DNA from: Saprospiraceae bacterium | Lineage (GTDB): Bacteria; Bacteroidota; Bacteroidia; Chitinophagales; Saprospiraceae | Length of the DNA stretch: 64,000 bases | Direction: 5' to 3' | NCBI GenBank assembly: GCA_022842725.1 | Contig: JALHOZ010000004.1 | Coordinates: forward strand, 62,001 to 126,000 | Shown here: positions 49,501-58,063 of the stretch, piece after piece | Position numbering within the stretch: the first letter of the stretch is position 1 | How the letters are laid out: every line of letters starts with the position of its first letter | Notes under the pieces: model-generated | Databases searched by the model: none | What the model saw: the letters and a program-made list of their open reading frames with translations, nothing else | What the model was told of the DNA's origin: nothing | Position numbers and translations under genes: made by a program

Positions 49501-50843
49501 TTAAAAGAAAATGACCTGATATCAAAACCGCCTGTCAACCCATTATTAAATCCGGCTTCTACCCTACCCACTACGGCAAACCGATCTCCTCTGTTGACCT
49601 GAAAATTTCGGGAATTGTCATAATCATACACCAGATTATAAAGATGTCTGTCCGATCCGTCAGGATAATAATAGTTCATTCTGGAAGAATATCCGGAACC
49701 ACTGTTATTGATAAAATCAGTGAGATATTGAGACGGACTTCCGGATGCTCTGTAGTCATAGGTAACATTTGCTCCTGTCGCATTATTACCTGACGCACCC
49801 TGAGATGAAAAACTATATACATAATCCATCCCGGTAAAATTGTCGCAATCCGGCTCAATTTTGGTCACCGCATACAATCTGGCGTACGGTATGGTGTCTC
49901 CCGGCACAGGGAAAACAAATTCACCTGTCACATTTGGTGATCTGCACTCACTACCTAAGCTTACCCCGTAATGAAACATAACAATCCTTGATCTACCTTC
50001 CTGACGTATAAAGGATTCGGGATTGATAGCTGTAACCCTTACCGCAATGATATCTCTTTGGTTCAGATCAAAAGGGCTATCACTTTGAACAGTACTAAAA
50101 GAAAATGCATTGATTTCATCCTGTTCCAATATTTTCGGCAATGCGTCAAAAATATCATCAGGTCTGCCCTGACTTTCAAAAATTTCCGCCAATTCTCTGG
50201 TTTCAAATCTGACCATTTCCAGTAGATAGGTCGTTCCCATTCTTGCCTGAGGCATAGTCCAAAAAACTATGACTTCGTCCAAAGGATTATCCACAACTAA
50301 TGAATTGTGATCCGGAGAGGTAATATAGGGAGGGTCCAGGTATTGGATGTCAAACTGAATACAACTTTGCAGTAATGGTTCGCTGATTAATTCTCCGAAA
50401 GGATATGACAATGCTTCGACACACAACTGATAACTTCCTTCAGGTAATCTCCTTGTTTGTGACAACTCATCTCTGAGCATAGCAGGTGAAATATTATATT
50501 CTTCCAACGATGAATTCTGATAATCTCTAATCAGCCTTCCTATGGTAAAAAGATCACCACCGGGTGTGATAATTACCTCCTGAAGGTCTGTAAGAAAATT
50601 ATCAATTCTTATACTTCTTCCCTGAACATCCGTGCCTGCTAAAGAAGCAACAAAATGGGCGCTTACCGGGCCGGGAGTAAGATTTCTGACTCTGACGACA
50701 ACATTTTCAAGGATAGTTTCAATATCCGCACTAATGATTCCTGTTTGATTGACATCAATTTCTACCTGCTGTTGAGCAAAAGAAGCTGAATGAACAAATA
50801 GAAATAAACTACATAAAAATGATGAAAATAAATGGTTTTTCAT
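43503..50843 (-). CDS. Giant secreted protein (2446 aa)
   Basis: A signal peptide (residues 1-23, ending SFAQQ) precedes about 2420 residues, of which no part matches a family I can name with certainty; the N-terminal third resembles the TANFOR-type proteins of Bacteroidota. The sequence is strand-rich. Residues about 180-320 and 1900-2000 contain Fn3/Ig-like patterns (VIVFWTMPQARMGTTYLLEM). A run of eight Asp near residue 1228 (47139-47162) precedes a block of glycine-rich, alternating strands (about 1250-1850) that could form a very large barrel or beta-solenoid. There is no T9SS sorting domain. The gene follows the outer-membrane barrel gene by 11 bp, so the two are made together and probably work together at the outer membrane. 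Confidence 0.75.
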   Translation of the reverse strand: MKNHLFSSFLCSLFLFVHSASFAQQQVEIDVNQTGIISADIETILENVVVRVRNLTPGPVSAHFVASLAGTDVQGRSIRIDNFLTDLQEVIITPGGDLFTIGRLIRDYQNSSLEEYNISPAMLRDELSQTRRLPEGSYQLCVEALSYPFGELISEPLLQSCIQFDIQYLDPPYITSPDHNSLVVDNPLDEVIVFWTMPQARMGTTYLLEMVRFETRELAEIFESQGRPDDIFDALPKILEQDEINAFSFSTVQSDSPFDLNQRDIIAVRVTAINPESFIRQEGRSRIVMFHYGVSLGSECRSPNVTGEFVFPVPGDTIPYARLYAVTKIEPDCDNFTGMDYVYSFSSQGASGNNATGANVTYDYRASGSPSQYLTDFINNSGSGYSSRMNYYYPDGSDRHLYNLVYDYDNSRNFQVNRGDRFAVVGRVEAGFNNGLTGGFDIRSFSFNEFSGNYGVAGMPKPQLLFPEEGLDIAPGVVGFGFNTGTPPSRLVPPYKMYTTVQGSTPTVLPLHIVEKCVLQIATSRDFTPESMVYSQVKKIQANVTNSGETFDVDNPVIQSFSPTYDTSPELRIDEDDVSAKVYKDLNTTTTLGTNGDYFWRVVWLRDPASVNVINPHMEGINITDDMIYHASAIRSFTISPDGVSGTGGTESEESPEESACSAPCTFPAITDNEPVRGPRTTETFRAAGFTFTVTESNGDVNSLTGEGTVQIPWLNNVKLECDFSSVRVNNSGQMVSGEITLKKDDGLPEINTRMHELGQLLNIGDHQARAIESMVVAGNKLVRILASDQTTTLPIGIDREIDGRTIIVGIPEMVFRKDTAFMHLVVNLEIPEIEVAGGAISLGSKVCITNGGPANDVKLFLPRDINFPLGNGHEFRINGADGRTEETYVTSVEFDCNGFRALNLAGSVLFDRSVLLPEKPDGTIDTTSTVKVRGQFSVRLDQGINALIQLEIDRFQAVDLPNWSFQATGVSFDLSDRSNPAGLRRNLPAGYNHAAFNAGGMENTWKGFYMQSLQIRTPHALKADGGDRLTFTVEGLIIDPDISFNIYATNIARWTESDEASTFNGWSASLDTVQFVMVQNNPRKLGFSGKVGLPIAERTQYVKYSANLLLTSRGNNVVIQARPDGNLTIPIAMAQAVITDNTYLRASMGDSNYIEVNLCATFGFSNTHAPRRASGESQMNQSFNLPSIAIQNLRVNTSGGMIDSVFAFSLDGGRTWRGRGRGLTGGDDDDDDDDGPRPGESDTESDLGGFPIGLRQLSFANEKVSIEPYITLGSGDGGFSASALIDIGLSFGDNFDRFDVTGIDLRKICLNVMASDVKIAGCVEFYKDSDQVIEGINGRSEGVRGGITMEFNMGTKIGLDINANFGTFKATSGSYSHGSAGWFDYFYVDGMAYISSGITIMSGVSLFGVGGGFWHRMSQDSFLLPSTASVADFDGSQPRNGEEGEGDDTPPGESSFRTYTPDASVHARYRPDHDIALGLRFTVILGSNDMGKAYNLDASLSAVFSESSGLIHIGINGNFRVMSDGISMAALRGESEDPLSGEFGVNLRMPGDGSFTFDGYFNLKVKVPFNSPILSGVGEGGYAVRAEFLVNNTGYWYFYMGRPEPGRYCGLQLAIGGQTIAELKSYIMIGNGIPLTMPEPDERFMSIFYEAAGMREPIRSADGDPASFLNGAPRDETAATGDGFALGMSLALNIPPVPLPPFYFDLQFVLGFDINVTQDNTGQRRCAGSDIRPGANNNFWYATGQMYAGIRGSFGLGIPYFVPDLKIEIFKGAAAILMQGGLLGPDWFSARGHFRYDVMGHSGSCNFRSELGTVCLPTLGNPFSGIDLIEDVSPNRGARDVSVYTDVSGAFAVEMERDYEFPEMVLQGDPPVIRIFKPYVRYMEIRESSVTGIIVPVSGEEWSNENKVLTKTFSRPLASNMTHFVKIECRIGERKFGRYTDVPARPGSSVPFKNDTLLTFTTGLEPDILSNEIIDFTYPYLNQRNFLKGETFANRGIIRATFSNNRALTPLTRSGNPASAVASTPQTDRFYVRFTSDRDTITSPAELFGSNQGVTFDVSRLAPNRIYCAQLIRYNPIVPSTPRFGVNGRPVKNVTITNYGNLSAGDAGTVNLDGIVSKVRLPQGNVNRGEKEIYAFYFKTSLYNTLQAKMNAERSDWTVENRPAWGIDVKYLSSPMDEDFEWLDNEAFISPATRGVKTYRPEGSIEFGVNGNIAMVGDLYDPDFVQNTYLRTQFQREIYDRFSRAQQVREQVRSRNILISSLPYIISNHSETNFNNRMVRFVTTGRNVHFSTGPLTQAELANNFRDAVVLTGGFLAYMRNDFGLGGTAGILPAGWISRGTSANALLLYNAHSEGLGSLITMQTAMRRFQMTRVSVNPFSNAPVRDLMSASERSEFDRTCLLTINQMVDTMRPVSGVNHQFTMRYRFPNVNGGTDKGSRYNYSFTY

Positions 50844-50854
50844 TTTGTGTCTTT

Positions 50855-52516
50855 TTAGAAACTGTAATTGTATGAAAGTCGCAGATTAATTCCACTCCTC
50901 GCTTTTAAAATATTTGTTCTTCTGTCAAAATATTGAAAGCCAAATGTCAACTTATGTTTTTTGAAAAATGGATAGGTCATGTTTGTACCGGCATTGATTA
51001 CAAAACCGTCACTTTCCCCTTTGGTATAATTTAACTTAAATCCGGCATCAAATTTTATCCTTATTCCATCTTTAACATTTTTGGACAGGTTTGAATTAAT
51101 CCCTATTCGTTGGGTGGGTAATTCAAAATTTACGTTGGTACTTTGGAAATTAATTCCCCCACCTATTTGCCATGCATTTTTTGGCGCATATTGATAATTA
51201 ACAACATAATTGCTGCTGGTATTGGCAGTCTGAACCGTATCCTGATTTAATATTTCAAATTGAAAAGAGGAAACGTTAAATATCAGGCGATGTAATTTGT
51301 CTTTTTGTCCAAAAGAATAGGAGGACGAAGCTGTCCAACCCTGATTATTTATTTTTACCCTTAAAGAATCCTGAATATCTTCGACCACAGGATTGGAGTT
51401 CTGTTGATTGTTGTTGTAGCCTCCGCTGACACTAAATCTGTCCGTGATTTGATAACTGGCATTTGCATTCAGGATAAACCTGCTTTGCGGCAATCCTGAA
51501 AAACCGGTTTTATGAACATTTTGTCTTCCGGCACTGATTCCTAATGATATTTTTCTACCTATCGAACCATTGATATTTCCACTGATATTTTCATAATTAC
51601 TTTGAAAAAATGAAGCGCCCAAGGTATTAAAATTGCGGTCGACAGCTTCATATTTGACCCCGATTCTCATGGTTGACACAGGAAAAGAAATTCCTCCCTG
51701 ATATACAAATCCTATACGACTCGTTTCATTCACCGCAATAAGGGGTTCAAATCTGTCAATCAACTTTTGATTGGCTTCTGAAGTTTCTATTTTTTCACCT
51801 TCACTATTGCCGGTAACAATGCTTGAAACAACAGACGCTTCAAGATCGACGATTTTAAACAATTTGAATTTTACATCAGCATTTAATCCAAAATTTTCTT
51901 TGGGTGCAATACCAATTCTTTTCAGACTATCAAAAGAACCGGACAATGGGTCTTCATAAATTTTCATCCCTGCCAGACCAAAATGATTGTTTTCCGTTCC
52001 AAATCTGAGTTTTCCCCCGATGATCCATCTGTCATAAATTTTGATACTTTCATCGAGAAGCAGATAGTCATTTCCGGCACTGTACAAATCATTAAACTTC
52101 CCGTAAAATGCGAGTATGCCAAACTTTTTGGGTTGCCATTCGATTCCGCCGCCTATGATTGTTTTTCCCATCAAAAGATAATTATTCAACTGATAGGATC
52201 GGTATCCAATATGAATTTTGAAGTTTTTATATCCGGGACTAAACCCCAAACGTCTGATATTCAGTGAATTTGCACCAAAACCATTGACACCATAACTCAG
52301 GTTTAACGGGAGATTAAATCCTTTGATTTTCCAGTTTAGACCGACATTTACATAATACCCGAACGGTGTCCGGGAATTAATGGTCGAATAATTGGTACTA
52401 CCACTTAAATATCCGGAAAAACTACTCCATTTTTCTTTTTTAATATTGGTAAGATCCTGACAAATCAGAGCATTCAGACTCATCATCAGAAATATGAATA
52501 AAATTCCCTTTTTCAT
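50855..52516 (-). CDS. Outer-membrane beta-barrel protein of the surface locus
   Basis: The 553-residue protein has a signal peptide (residues 1-20) and then continuous amphipathic strands with aromatic belts (GYYVNVGLNWKIKGFNLPLNLSYG..., ending INLRLSYNYSF with terminal Phe). There is no plug or TonB box. Its size suggests about 20-24 strands. It lies between the collagen-like gene (21 bp gap) and the giant gene (11 bp gap). A role as export pore or anchor for the giant or fibre protein is inferred from position. Confidence 0.75.
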   Translation of the reverse strand: MKKGILFIFLMMSLNALICQDLTNIKKEKWSSFSGYLSGSTNYSTINSRTPFGYYVNVGLNWKIKGFNLPLNLSYGVNGFGANSLNIRRLGFSPGYKNFKIHIGYRSYQLNNYLLMGKTIIGGGIEWQPKKFGILAFYGKFNDLYSAGNDYLLLDESIKIYDRWIIGGKLRFGTENNHFGLAGMKIYEDPLSGSFDSLKRIGIAPKENFGLNADVKFKLFKIVDLEASVVSSIVTGNSEGEKIETSEANQKLIDRFEPLIAVNETSRIGFVYQGGISFPVSTMRIGVKYEAVDRNFNTLGASFFQSNYENISGNINGSIGRKISLGISAGRQNVHKTGFSGLPQSRFILNANASYQITDRFSVSGGYNNNQQNSNPVVEDIQDSLRVKINNQGWTASSSYSFGQKDKLHRLIFNVSSFQFEILNQDTVQTANTSSNYVVNYQYAPKNAWQIGGGINFQSTNVNFELPTQRIGINSNLSKNVKDGIRIKFDAGFKLNYTKGESDGFVINAGTNMTYPFFKKHKLTFGFQYFDRRTNILKARSGINLRLSYNYSF

Positions 52517-52537
52517 CAGGATCTTTCTTTTTTATGA

Positions 52538-54370
52538 TTACTTATTTTCCAGTGCTGTGACCTTTGCTTTCAGTTCATTTATGGTGGCTTGCTGCTCCTG
52601 GATTGCTTTTATGAGTACAGGAATCAAGTCTCCGTATCTGATGCTGTGCATTCCGTCCGGAGCGTTAGGGTCGGATTGTCTGGTATCATTACCCTCTCTT
52701 TTATGAGTTTCAGCCACAGAAACAATCTCCGGTATGATGACTTTTACATCTTGTGCTATCAATCCGAGTGTTACGTCATTTTTTGGATTTCCGATCAAAT
52801 TGTATTGTACCGGTTGAAATTTCATTACCGCATCCAAACCATAGGTCAAAGGTTTGATATTTTCTTTGATGCGCCTGTCAGAACCTACATTGGGTTGATT
52901 ATTTAGAAAGATGTTTCTCCATCTGAAAGTTGCATTTCCAAGATCCCAGGCATTGTTAGTAAAAGGTTCTACATGTCTGCCGAGTGCAGGAAAAAGGGCG
53001 TTACCCATTTCTGACCATTTATCACTTGGCAATGAAGCAGGTTGCCATGAATTAGGATTGTTACTACCCACAGGTGACCAAGTCAATACCTGACCTGTTA
53101 CCGGTGCTATATCCCAAACATTTCTGCCCTGCAGTTGATTGGCGTTCCATAAGGCGGATGTATTTTGAGCACTGATGGTATTTGATGCAATAGAAATCCC
53201 TGTTCCGGCTGTATACGTACCTGCAGGTCCTGTCGGACCTTGAGGTCCTTGCGGGCCTTGTGGGCCGGTAGCTCCTTGTTGTAAGGTAAAATTCAACACT
53301 TGATTGGGTGAGGTACCTGTGATCGTCACGGCTGGAGAGGCGCCACTGGTTACTGTTCCAATGGTAAGGGTATTGGACGGTCCGGCTGGCCCCTGAGGTC
53401 CATTGGCTCCTTGGGGGCCTGTAGCTCCCTGAGGTCCTGTCATTCCTATCGGTCCCTGTGCACCTGTCATTCCCTGAGGTCCCTGTGTACCCTGATCGCC
53501 TTGTGGTCCTGCAGGGCCCTGAGCGCCTTGCGGTCCTGCATCTCCCTGGGGTCCTGTCATTCCTGTTGGTCCGGCCGGACCTTGTTCTCCTTGTGGTCCC
53601 GTTGCACCTTGGGGACCAGCAGGCCCCTGAGCTCCGGTCATTCCTTGTTGTCCCTGAGGTCCTTGTGGCCCTACGGCACCTTGCTGGCCTTCAGGACCCT
53701 GTGGCCCGGCTAATCCTTGTGGTCCTAACAGTCCTTGTGGTCCCTGAATAGAACCTACATTTGTCCAGTTTGTACCATTCCAAACATAACCTGCACCTGT
53801 ATCTTCTGTGATCACCATATCACCTGTCTGGCCCTGGTAATTTGGATCAAGACTATTGGCATCCGGAACGGTACCGACTACTCTGACTCCTGTTCCTGCT
53901 TGTCCCTGAGGCCCTTGGGGTCCGGCAGGTCCCTGAGCACCTTCAGGCCCTTGAGGACCAACATTTCCTTGCGGACCTGCCGGGCCCCGTGGACCTGTAA
54001 ATATCGAATTATTAATTTGAGAGGTAGCTATTTCCTGGTAATCACCATTTTGATTTTCTGCACATTCGACAGACAAAAATTTTGACCCACTGCTCCATTG
54101 GATGGCATTGATATCACCACTTACTACTGTACCATTACCCACGGTGGCACTCAACCATCCAAACTCATCGGTGCGGATCGTTTGTGTCTCAGTGTACAAT
54201 GAGGACCCCGCCGGGGACAGATCTCTGATCGTAAACCGAAGAAATACATCGACATCTGCCTGTGGTATCCCTGCCTCATTTCTTACGATCGACTGATAAG
54301 AAAAACCGGATTGTCCAAAAGAAACATAGGCAAAAGACATACATATTAATAGAAAGAAAAACTTTTTCAT
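52538..54370 (-). CDS. Collagen-like tail-fibre protein with S74 chaperone domain
   Basis: The 610-residue protein has a signal peptide (1-19) and an N-terminal head (20-124). Gly-X-Y collagen repeats at residues 125-160, 209-331 and 366-384 are interrupted by two short globular inserts. A trimer-type region follows to about 490. The end carries a peptidase S74 intramolecular chaperone: the motif SDRRIK gives the Ser497/Lys502 dyad that cuts the chaperone off after trimer folding, and a coiled coil ([18 protein letters not shown]) ends the protein. In phages this domain builds tail spikes and fibres; here the signal peptide shows a bacterial surface fibre. No T9SS domain is seen, so the export route is open. 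Confidence 0.9.
   Translation of the reverse strand: MKKFFFLLICMSFAYVSFGQSGFSYQSIVRNEAGIPQADVDVFLRFTIRDLSPAGSSLYTETQTIRTDEFGWLSATVGNGTVVSGDINAIQWSSGSKFLSVECAENQNGDYQEIATSQINNSIFTGPRGPAGPQGNVGPQGPEGAQGPAGPQGPQGQAGTGVRVVGTVPDANSLDPNYQGQTGDMVITEDTGAGYVWNGTNWTNVGSIQGPQGLLGPQGLAGPQGPEGQQGAVGPQGPQGQQGMTGAQGPAGPQGATGPQGEQGPAGPTGMTGPQGDAGPQGAQGPAGPQGDQGTQGPQGMTGAQGPIGMTGPQGATGPQGANGPQGPAGPSNTLTIGTVTSGASPAVTITGTSPNQVLNFTLQQGATGPQGPQGPQGPTGPAGTYTAGTGISIASNTISAQNTSALWNANQLQGRNVWDIAPVTGQVLTWSPVGSNNPNSWQPASLPSDKWSEMGNALFPALGRHVEPFTNNAWDLGNATFRWRNIFLNNQPNVGSDRRIKENIKPLTYGLDAVMKFQPVQYNLIGNPKNDVTLGLIAQDVKVIIPEIVSVAETHKREGNDTRQSDPNAPDGMHSIRYGDLIPVLIKAIQEQQATINELKAKVTALENK
53219..53998 (-). repeat. Collagen Gly-X-Y coding repeats
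   Basis: The DNA has a 9-bp periodic pattern with variants of GGTCCT and CCTTGTGG. It is coding, not a mobile or CRISPR repeat, and could change length by slippage or recombination. Confidence 0.8.
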
Positions 54371-54394
54371 AAAATTTAATTTTAAGATAATGGA

Positions 54395-54892
54395 TTAGAT
54401 TTTTATAAATTTTTGTGTAATGGATTTTGATTGACTGAAGGTGACCCTGATAAAGTACATCCCGGGCATCAAAGACTCAAGGTTAATCATCCCATAAAAA
54501 TGATCATCTTTTACATTCAAAACTACCTGACCGGCAGTATTATAAATGTGAATTTGCCTTATGTCCTGAAGAGAATTATATTCCAGCTCAAGCCTGTCAA
54601 AAACCGGATTAGGTTTAATCTTAAATGACCCAACACCCGGATTATCTTCAGAAGTGGTTATGTCACCACCGGTAAATGGCGGTGAAAAAATAAAATTACC
54701 ACATCTTCCGTAAGCTGCTGAAATACTGCCTGTAGCACTTTGGAACGTGAACTGACCACAATCCCCTTTGGAATAAGATGTGGATTGAAGTTGCGAAGAA
54801 TTGCACTGAGCATAAACATGTACAGATAAAAAGAAGGCGCCAACAAACATGAATGTCTGTAACCCTCCTAAAAATATTGTTTTTGTTTTCAT
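54395..54892 (-). CDS. Short T9SS-exported protein, first gene of the surface operon
   Basis: The start at 54890-54892 gives a clean signal peptide (MKTKTIFLGG..., ending VYAQ) and a protein of 165 residues; an upstream in-frame start would bury it. Only about 75 residues (four Cys, SYSKGDCGQFTF, AAYGRCGNF) separate the signal from a type A T9SS sorting domain (SFKIKPNPVFDRLELEY ... LMPGMYFIRVTF). The cargo is thus very small and Cys-rich. It is followed after 24 bp by the collagen-like gene. A surface or extracellular accessory of the fibre is likely; the exact role is unknown. Confidence 0.85.
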   Translation of the reverse strand: MKTKTIFLGGLQTFMFVGAFFLSVHVYAQCNSSQLQSTSYSKGDCGQFTFQSATGSISAAYGRCGNFIFSPPFTGGDITTSEDNPGVGSFKIKPNPVFDRLELEYNSLQDIRQIHIYNTAGQVVLNVKDDHFYGMINLESLMPGMYFIRVTFSQSKSITQKFIKI

Positions 54893-54982
54893 AAAATATT
54901 TTTGATTTTTGAAAATACCTGTTGAAAAAATAGTTTGAAATGATATTAATCCGGATGCCTTCCGTATTAATGATTTACGGTG

Positions 54983-55014
54983 CAAAACTGATAAGAATAT
55001 GTTGGCTTATCAAA
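54983..55014 (-). promoter_or_regulatory. Promoter of the surface-fibre operon
   Basis: On the minus strand TTTG (55011-55014) is followed after 20 bp by CAGTTTTG (54983-54990), a -7 box with one mismatch to TAnnTTTG. Such a weak -7 box fits a promoter that needs an activator. The start would lie near 54976, about 84 nt before the first gene. Confidence 0.55.
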
Positions 55015-55020
55015 ATAGTA

Positions 55021-55040
55021 CTGTCACATGATGATGTGAA
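55021..55040 (-). promoter_or_regulatory. Shared operator, copy upstream of the surface-fibre operon
   Basis: The 20 bp are identical to 61850-61869. The core CACATGATGATGTG (55025-55038) is an inverted repeat of CACAT around GATG. It lies 10 bp upstream of the -33 box, the place of an activator site. Confidence 0.75.
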
Positions 55041-55507
55041 ATTTTCAAAATGTCCTGAAATTCGAATTTATCGAAGGAAGAAGGATGATTAGATGTTCGC
55101 GATGAACTTCATTAACTGATGCGAAAAGAATAAATATTTGACAAATTTTCCCTGTGTTTTTATAGTTTATCCTTACTGAGCGAAAAGTTTTTTTTTGAAA
55201 TGAGGAGTAAAACCGGGCTAATTGAATGGCGATATAAAACACAATATTTTTTTCATAATAAGTCATGGAACACCAAAAAAAGGTGTTACACATTATATTC
55301 TTATGCCAAAAAAATATAAAAATGAAGAAATAAACCAGCCACCTGATTAAAAAAAATCAATCAGGGGTTAGCTCAATAAATGAATATAAACTTAGACTAT
55401 ATTCCTTGCAACTAAACGAAATTTACAGAAAATGTTGGAGTTAGAAAATAAATCCCAAGGAATATCAAAAATTATTAAATTCATTTATACCTCAAAATTT
55501 TGCCTGT

Positions 55508-58039
55508 TTAATTGGTTTTTACCGACTTCATGGTGCCTTTTACTTTTCCGCTGTTATGCAGACTGACGACATACATTCCGGCAGGAAGCTGTTGTGTGGA
55601 CAACTGAACGTTTTGAATTCCGCTTTGTATGTCACTTTGCAAAACGCATCTGCCTTCCATATTACATACTTTAATTGAATAATCATCAGATAATTCTTCG
55701 GTAAAGGTTATCTGACATTCTTCATTTTGAAAAAGGACTGATTTTATTTTGTTGACAAATTTTCCGGGCACTTCAGGTGTTGCATTCAATTTGCCAACAG
55801 GCAACAATCTGCGCCATATACTATGTCCGTAGGTACTCGCAACAATATAGACAGAATCCTGACTATATTTTTGAAAACCAAAATCTGTGATAAAGGTACC
55901 TTTAGGCAAATCGTCATCCCATTTTTGCCAGTTTTTTCCGCCATCTTCGGTAATAAACATACCAAAACCATCGGTACCAACCACCAAAATCTGATCATCC
56001 AAAGGATGTTCCATCATAACGGTGTAAGGAACATCAGGCAGGTTGCCGGAAATATTGACCCAATCTGCTCCTTTAGCATCGGATTTAAACAGTACTTTAC
56101 CTGAGATATGCCCCCCGTAACCACGCATAAGTGCGTAAACCCTGTCAGGATAAGCCGTATTTTCTGACACATACACATGAGGAACGGTATATTCATTCGC
56201 ATTAGTTGCTTTTGGTAAACCCTCACTTATATTGGTCCATTCCCAAACCGTTGCATCAAGCATCAAACAAGATGAAGAATCCGGTCCGTCTCCTGATGCA
56301 TAAATACTTGGAAATTCTCCATGTGAAATACGCATAGAAGCAAAAGAATTAATAGAGATATCATTGGTAAAAAACTTATTCCAACTATAACCTTCATTGG
56401 TGGAATAATACATTTTATTATCTGTTTGAGTATAAATGATGGGTGGGTCATTCCTGTCTGCCCTGACCAGTCTCCACCATTGACCTGAAGGATCCAGGCC
56501 AAAATCAGATTCAAGCCATCCAAGTGTCGAAGGACCTTTTTTTGTCGAATTTCTAAAAGAGAGTTCTCCTCCATAAAGTCCAAGTGTAGCAAAAATAGTT
56601 TCATCATTTTGAGGATGATAAGCCACACCACCACCATCGCCGAGAAAATAAACCCATTTTTTGATCTGAGGCACATAATAAACCAAACCATTATCCTGGG
56701 TACCACCTATCATTGCTTCATTGTTGGTAGGTGCTACCGCCACAGTGACAAATTGTGTGATCGGAATTCTGTTGATGGTATGATCCCATTTCCATTGCTG
56801 ATCAAAAATGGTTCTGTATATGCCCCCATCATTTCCGTAGTAGGCCATGCTACCGTCTGCACTCCATCCTCCGGTATGAAAATCGGCATGTTGTCCTTCC
56901 TCCGGACCATAAAAATTTTGTCCGTCTGTGCTGTAGATATACCAACCTCCTCCTGAAATCACATGGTTTGGATTGGTAGGTGAAACTGATATAAAACTAC
57001 AATACCATGCCATACCCCAATGATAATCGAAAACTATTTTTCCGTTAGCATCAATTAATGTACATTTATTCCATGACTCACCACTGTCAACAGATTTATA
57101 TATTCCTTCTGTAAATCCGTCATTTTTTGTAAAAAGCGCATAAATCACATTAGGCTGGGTTTTACAGTTAGATAATTCAATTCTGGCAAAATTATTAACA
57201 GGAAGTCCATTCGTTTTCTTTTCCCATGTGACACCTCCGTTTGTAGTCTTAAAAATCCCTCTAAACAAATCTCCCACCAGTACGATGTCCGGATTATCCG
57301 GAAAAACAACCATTCCCTGACAGTTTCCTCCCCACTTTTGTGACCAGGTGTTGCCGGAATCCGTTGAAAAGAAAACACCATCAGAACCAGATGTCCATAC
57401 TTTACCGGGTTGATTGGTAAATTCCATTTCATCAAAGGCTGCCATTCCCACACCGCCATTTATTGGTATATGACTCCAGGATATTCCTTTGTTTTCACTC
57501 CTCCACAATCCGGTACCTCCGCGGATTGCCGGCTCTCCTGTTCCGAATAATATAATATTTTCATTAAAAGGATCCGTAGCCACTGTACCACCCCAGGGAG
57601 ATAATACGTCTGTGGCCGTCAAATTTTTGTAACTGATCTGCCCGTCTTCCTCCGTAATGACATCCCACAATCCTCCGCTTGCAGCAACTACGCGCATGTG
57701 CTTGTCATTGATTACTTCTACATCTCTCACCCGGCCTGAGCAATAAAAATCATACCCTTCACTTGATTTGTGTCCTGAAGGGCCGAAAAGTTCCCAGGGA
57801 GATGAGGTTCTGGATGACACACCATAAGAAGGAATATCATTTACCTGTTGCCATTTTTTAAAAATTTGATCACCGGTTAAAAGATCAATGCCGGGATTAA
57901 GCATTTTTAGTTTAAATTTCTGAGTAACTGACTCTCCTTCATGCTCCTTTTTTGGGCCTAATGATTGGGCATTAAGATGAAACTCACCTGTGATTATGGC
58001 GAATAACATGATTTGGGCTAAAATTCTGTAGTGAGACAT
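55508..58039 (-). CDS. T9SS-exported BNR-repeat propeller protein
   Basis: The 843-residue protein has a signal peptide (residues 1-24) and a sortilin/BNR-type propeller with Asp-box motifs repeated through it (STDSGNTWSQKW, TTNGGVTWEKK, SVDSGESWNKC, STNEGYSWNKF, TEDGGKNWQKW). The C-terminus is a T9SS sorting domain (SIKVCNMEGRCVLQ ... LPAGMYVVSLHNSG). It is 24 bp downstream of the sensor kinase, so the secreted protein is part of the same signalling operon; it could bind the ligand of the sensor or act as its output. No glycosidase active site was recognised. Confidence 0.85.
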   Translation of the reverse strand: MSHYRILAQIMLFAIITGEFHLNAQSLGPKKEHEGESVTQKFKLKMLNPGIDLLTGDQIFKKWQQVNDIPSYGVSSRTSSPWELFGPSGHKSSEGYDFYCSGRVRDVEVINDKHMRVVAASGGLWDVITEEDGQISYKNLTATDVLSPWGGTVATDPFNENIILFGTGEPAIRGGTGLWRSENKGISWSHIPINGGVGMAAFDEMEFTNQPGKVWTSGSDGVFFSTDSGNTWSQKWGGNCQGMVVFPDNPDIVLVGDLFRGIFKTTNGGVTWEKKTNGLPVNNFARIELSNCKTQPNVIYALFTKNDGFTEGIYKSVDSGESWNKCTLIDANGKIVFDYHWGMAWYCSFISVSPTNPNHVISGGGWYIYSTDGQNFYGPEEGQHADFHTGGWSADGSMAYYGNDGGIYRTIFDQQWKWDHTINRIPITQFVTVAVAPTNNEAMIGGTQDNGLVYYVPQIKKWVYFLGDGGGVAYHPQNDETIFATLGLYGGELSFRNSTKKGPSTLGWLESDFGLDPSGQWWRLVRADRNDPPIIYTQTDNKMYYSTNEGYSWNKFFTNDISINSFASMRISHGEFPSIYASGDGPDSSSCLMLDATVWEWTNISEGLPKATNANEYTVPHVYVSENTAYPDRVYALMRGYGGHISGKVLFKSDAKGADWVNISGNLPDVPYTVMMEHPLDDQILVVGTDGFGMFITEDGGKNWQKWDDDLPKGTFITDFGFQKYSQDSVYIVASTYGHSIWRRLLPVGKLNATPEVPGKFVNKIKSVLFQNEECQITFTEELSDDYSIKVCNMEGRCVLQSDIQSGIQNVQLSTQQLPAGMYVVSLHNSGKVKGTMKSVKTN

Positions 58040-58063
58040 AAGGTGTTTTTATGATGTAAATTG

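Larger units (their letters stand above)
54893..55507. other. Intergenic region between surface and regulatory operons
   Basis: Besides the promoter and operator near 55.0 kb, it shows two hairpins that may end the regulatory operon: CCTGATT / AATCAGG (55342-55365) and AACACC / GGTGTT (55269-55287). No gene was recognised. Confidence 0.5.

Noticed and set aside
53411-53751. Two long frames antisense to the collagen repeats
   Set aside because: They are mirror images of the Gly-X-Y repeats and have no start region or function of their own.
53219-53998. Regular short repeats that at first look like a CRISPR or tandem array
   Set aside because: The period is 9 bp and in frame; it encodes Gly-X-Y collagen triplets. 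There are no spacers or cas genes.
52538-54370. Prophage origin for the S74 tail-fibre protein
   Set aside because: It has a Sec signal peptide and sits in an operon of envelope proteins; no phage structural, lysis or integrase gene is near.
55045-55293. 82-codon minus-strand frame in the 55 kb spacer
   Set aside because: It contains a hairpin of its own, has no promoter and looks like AT-rich noise.
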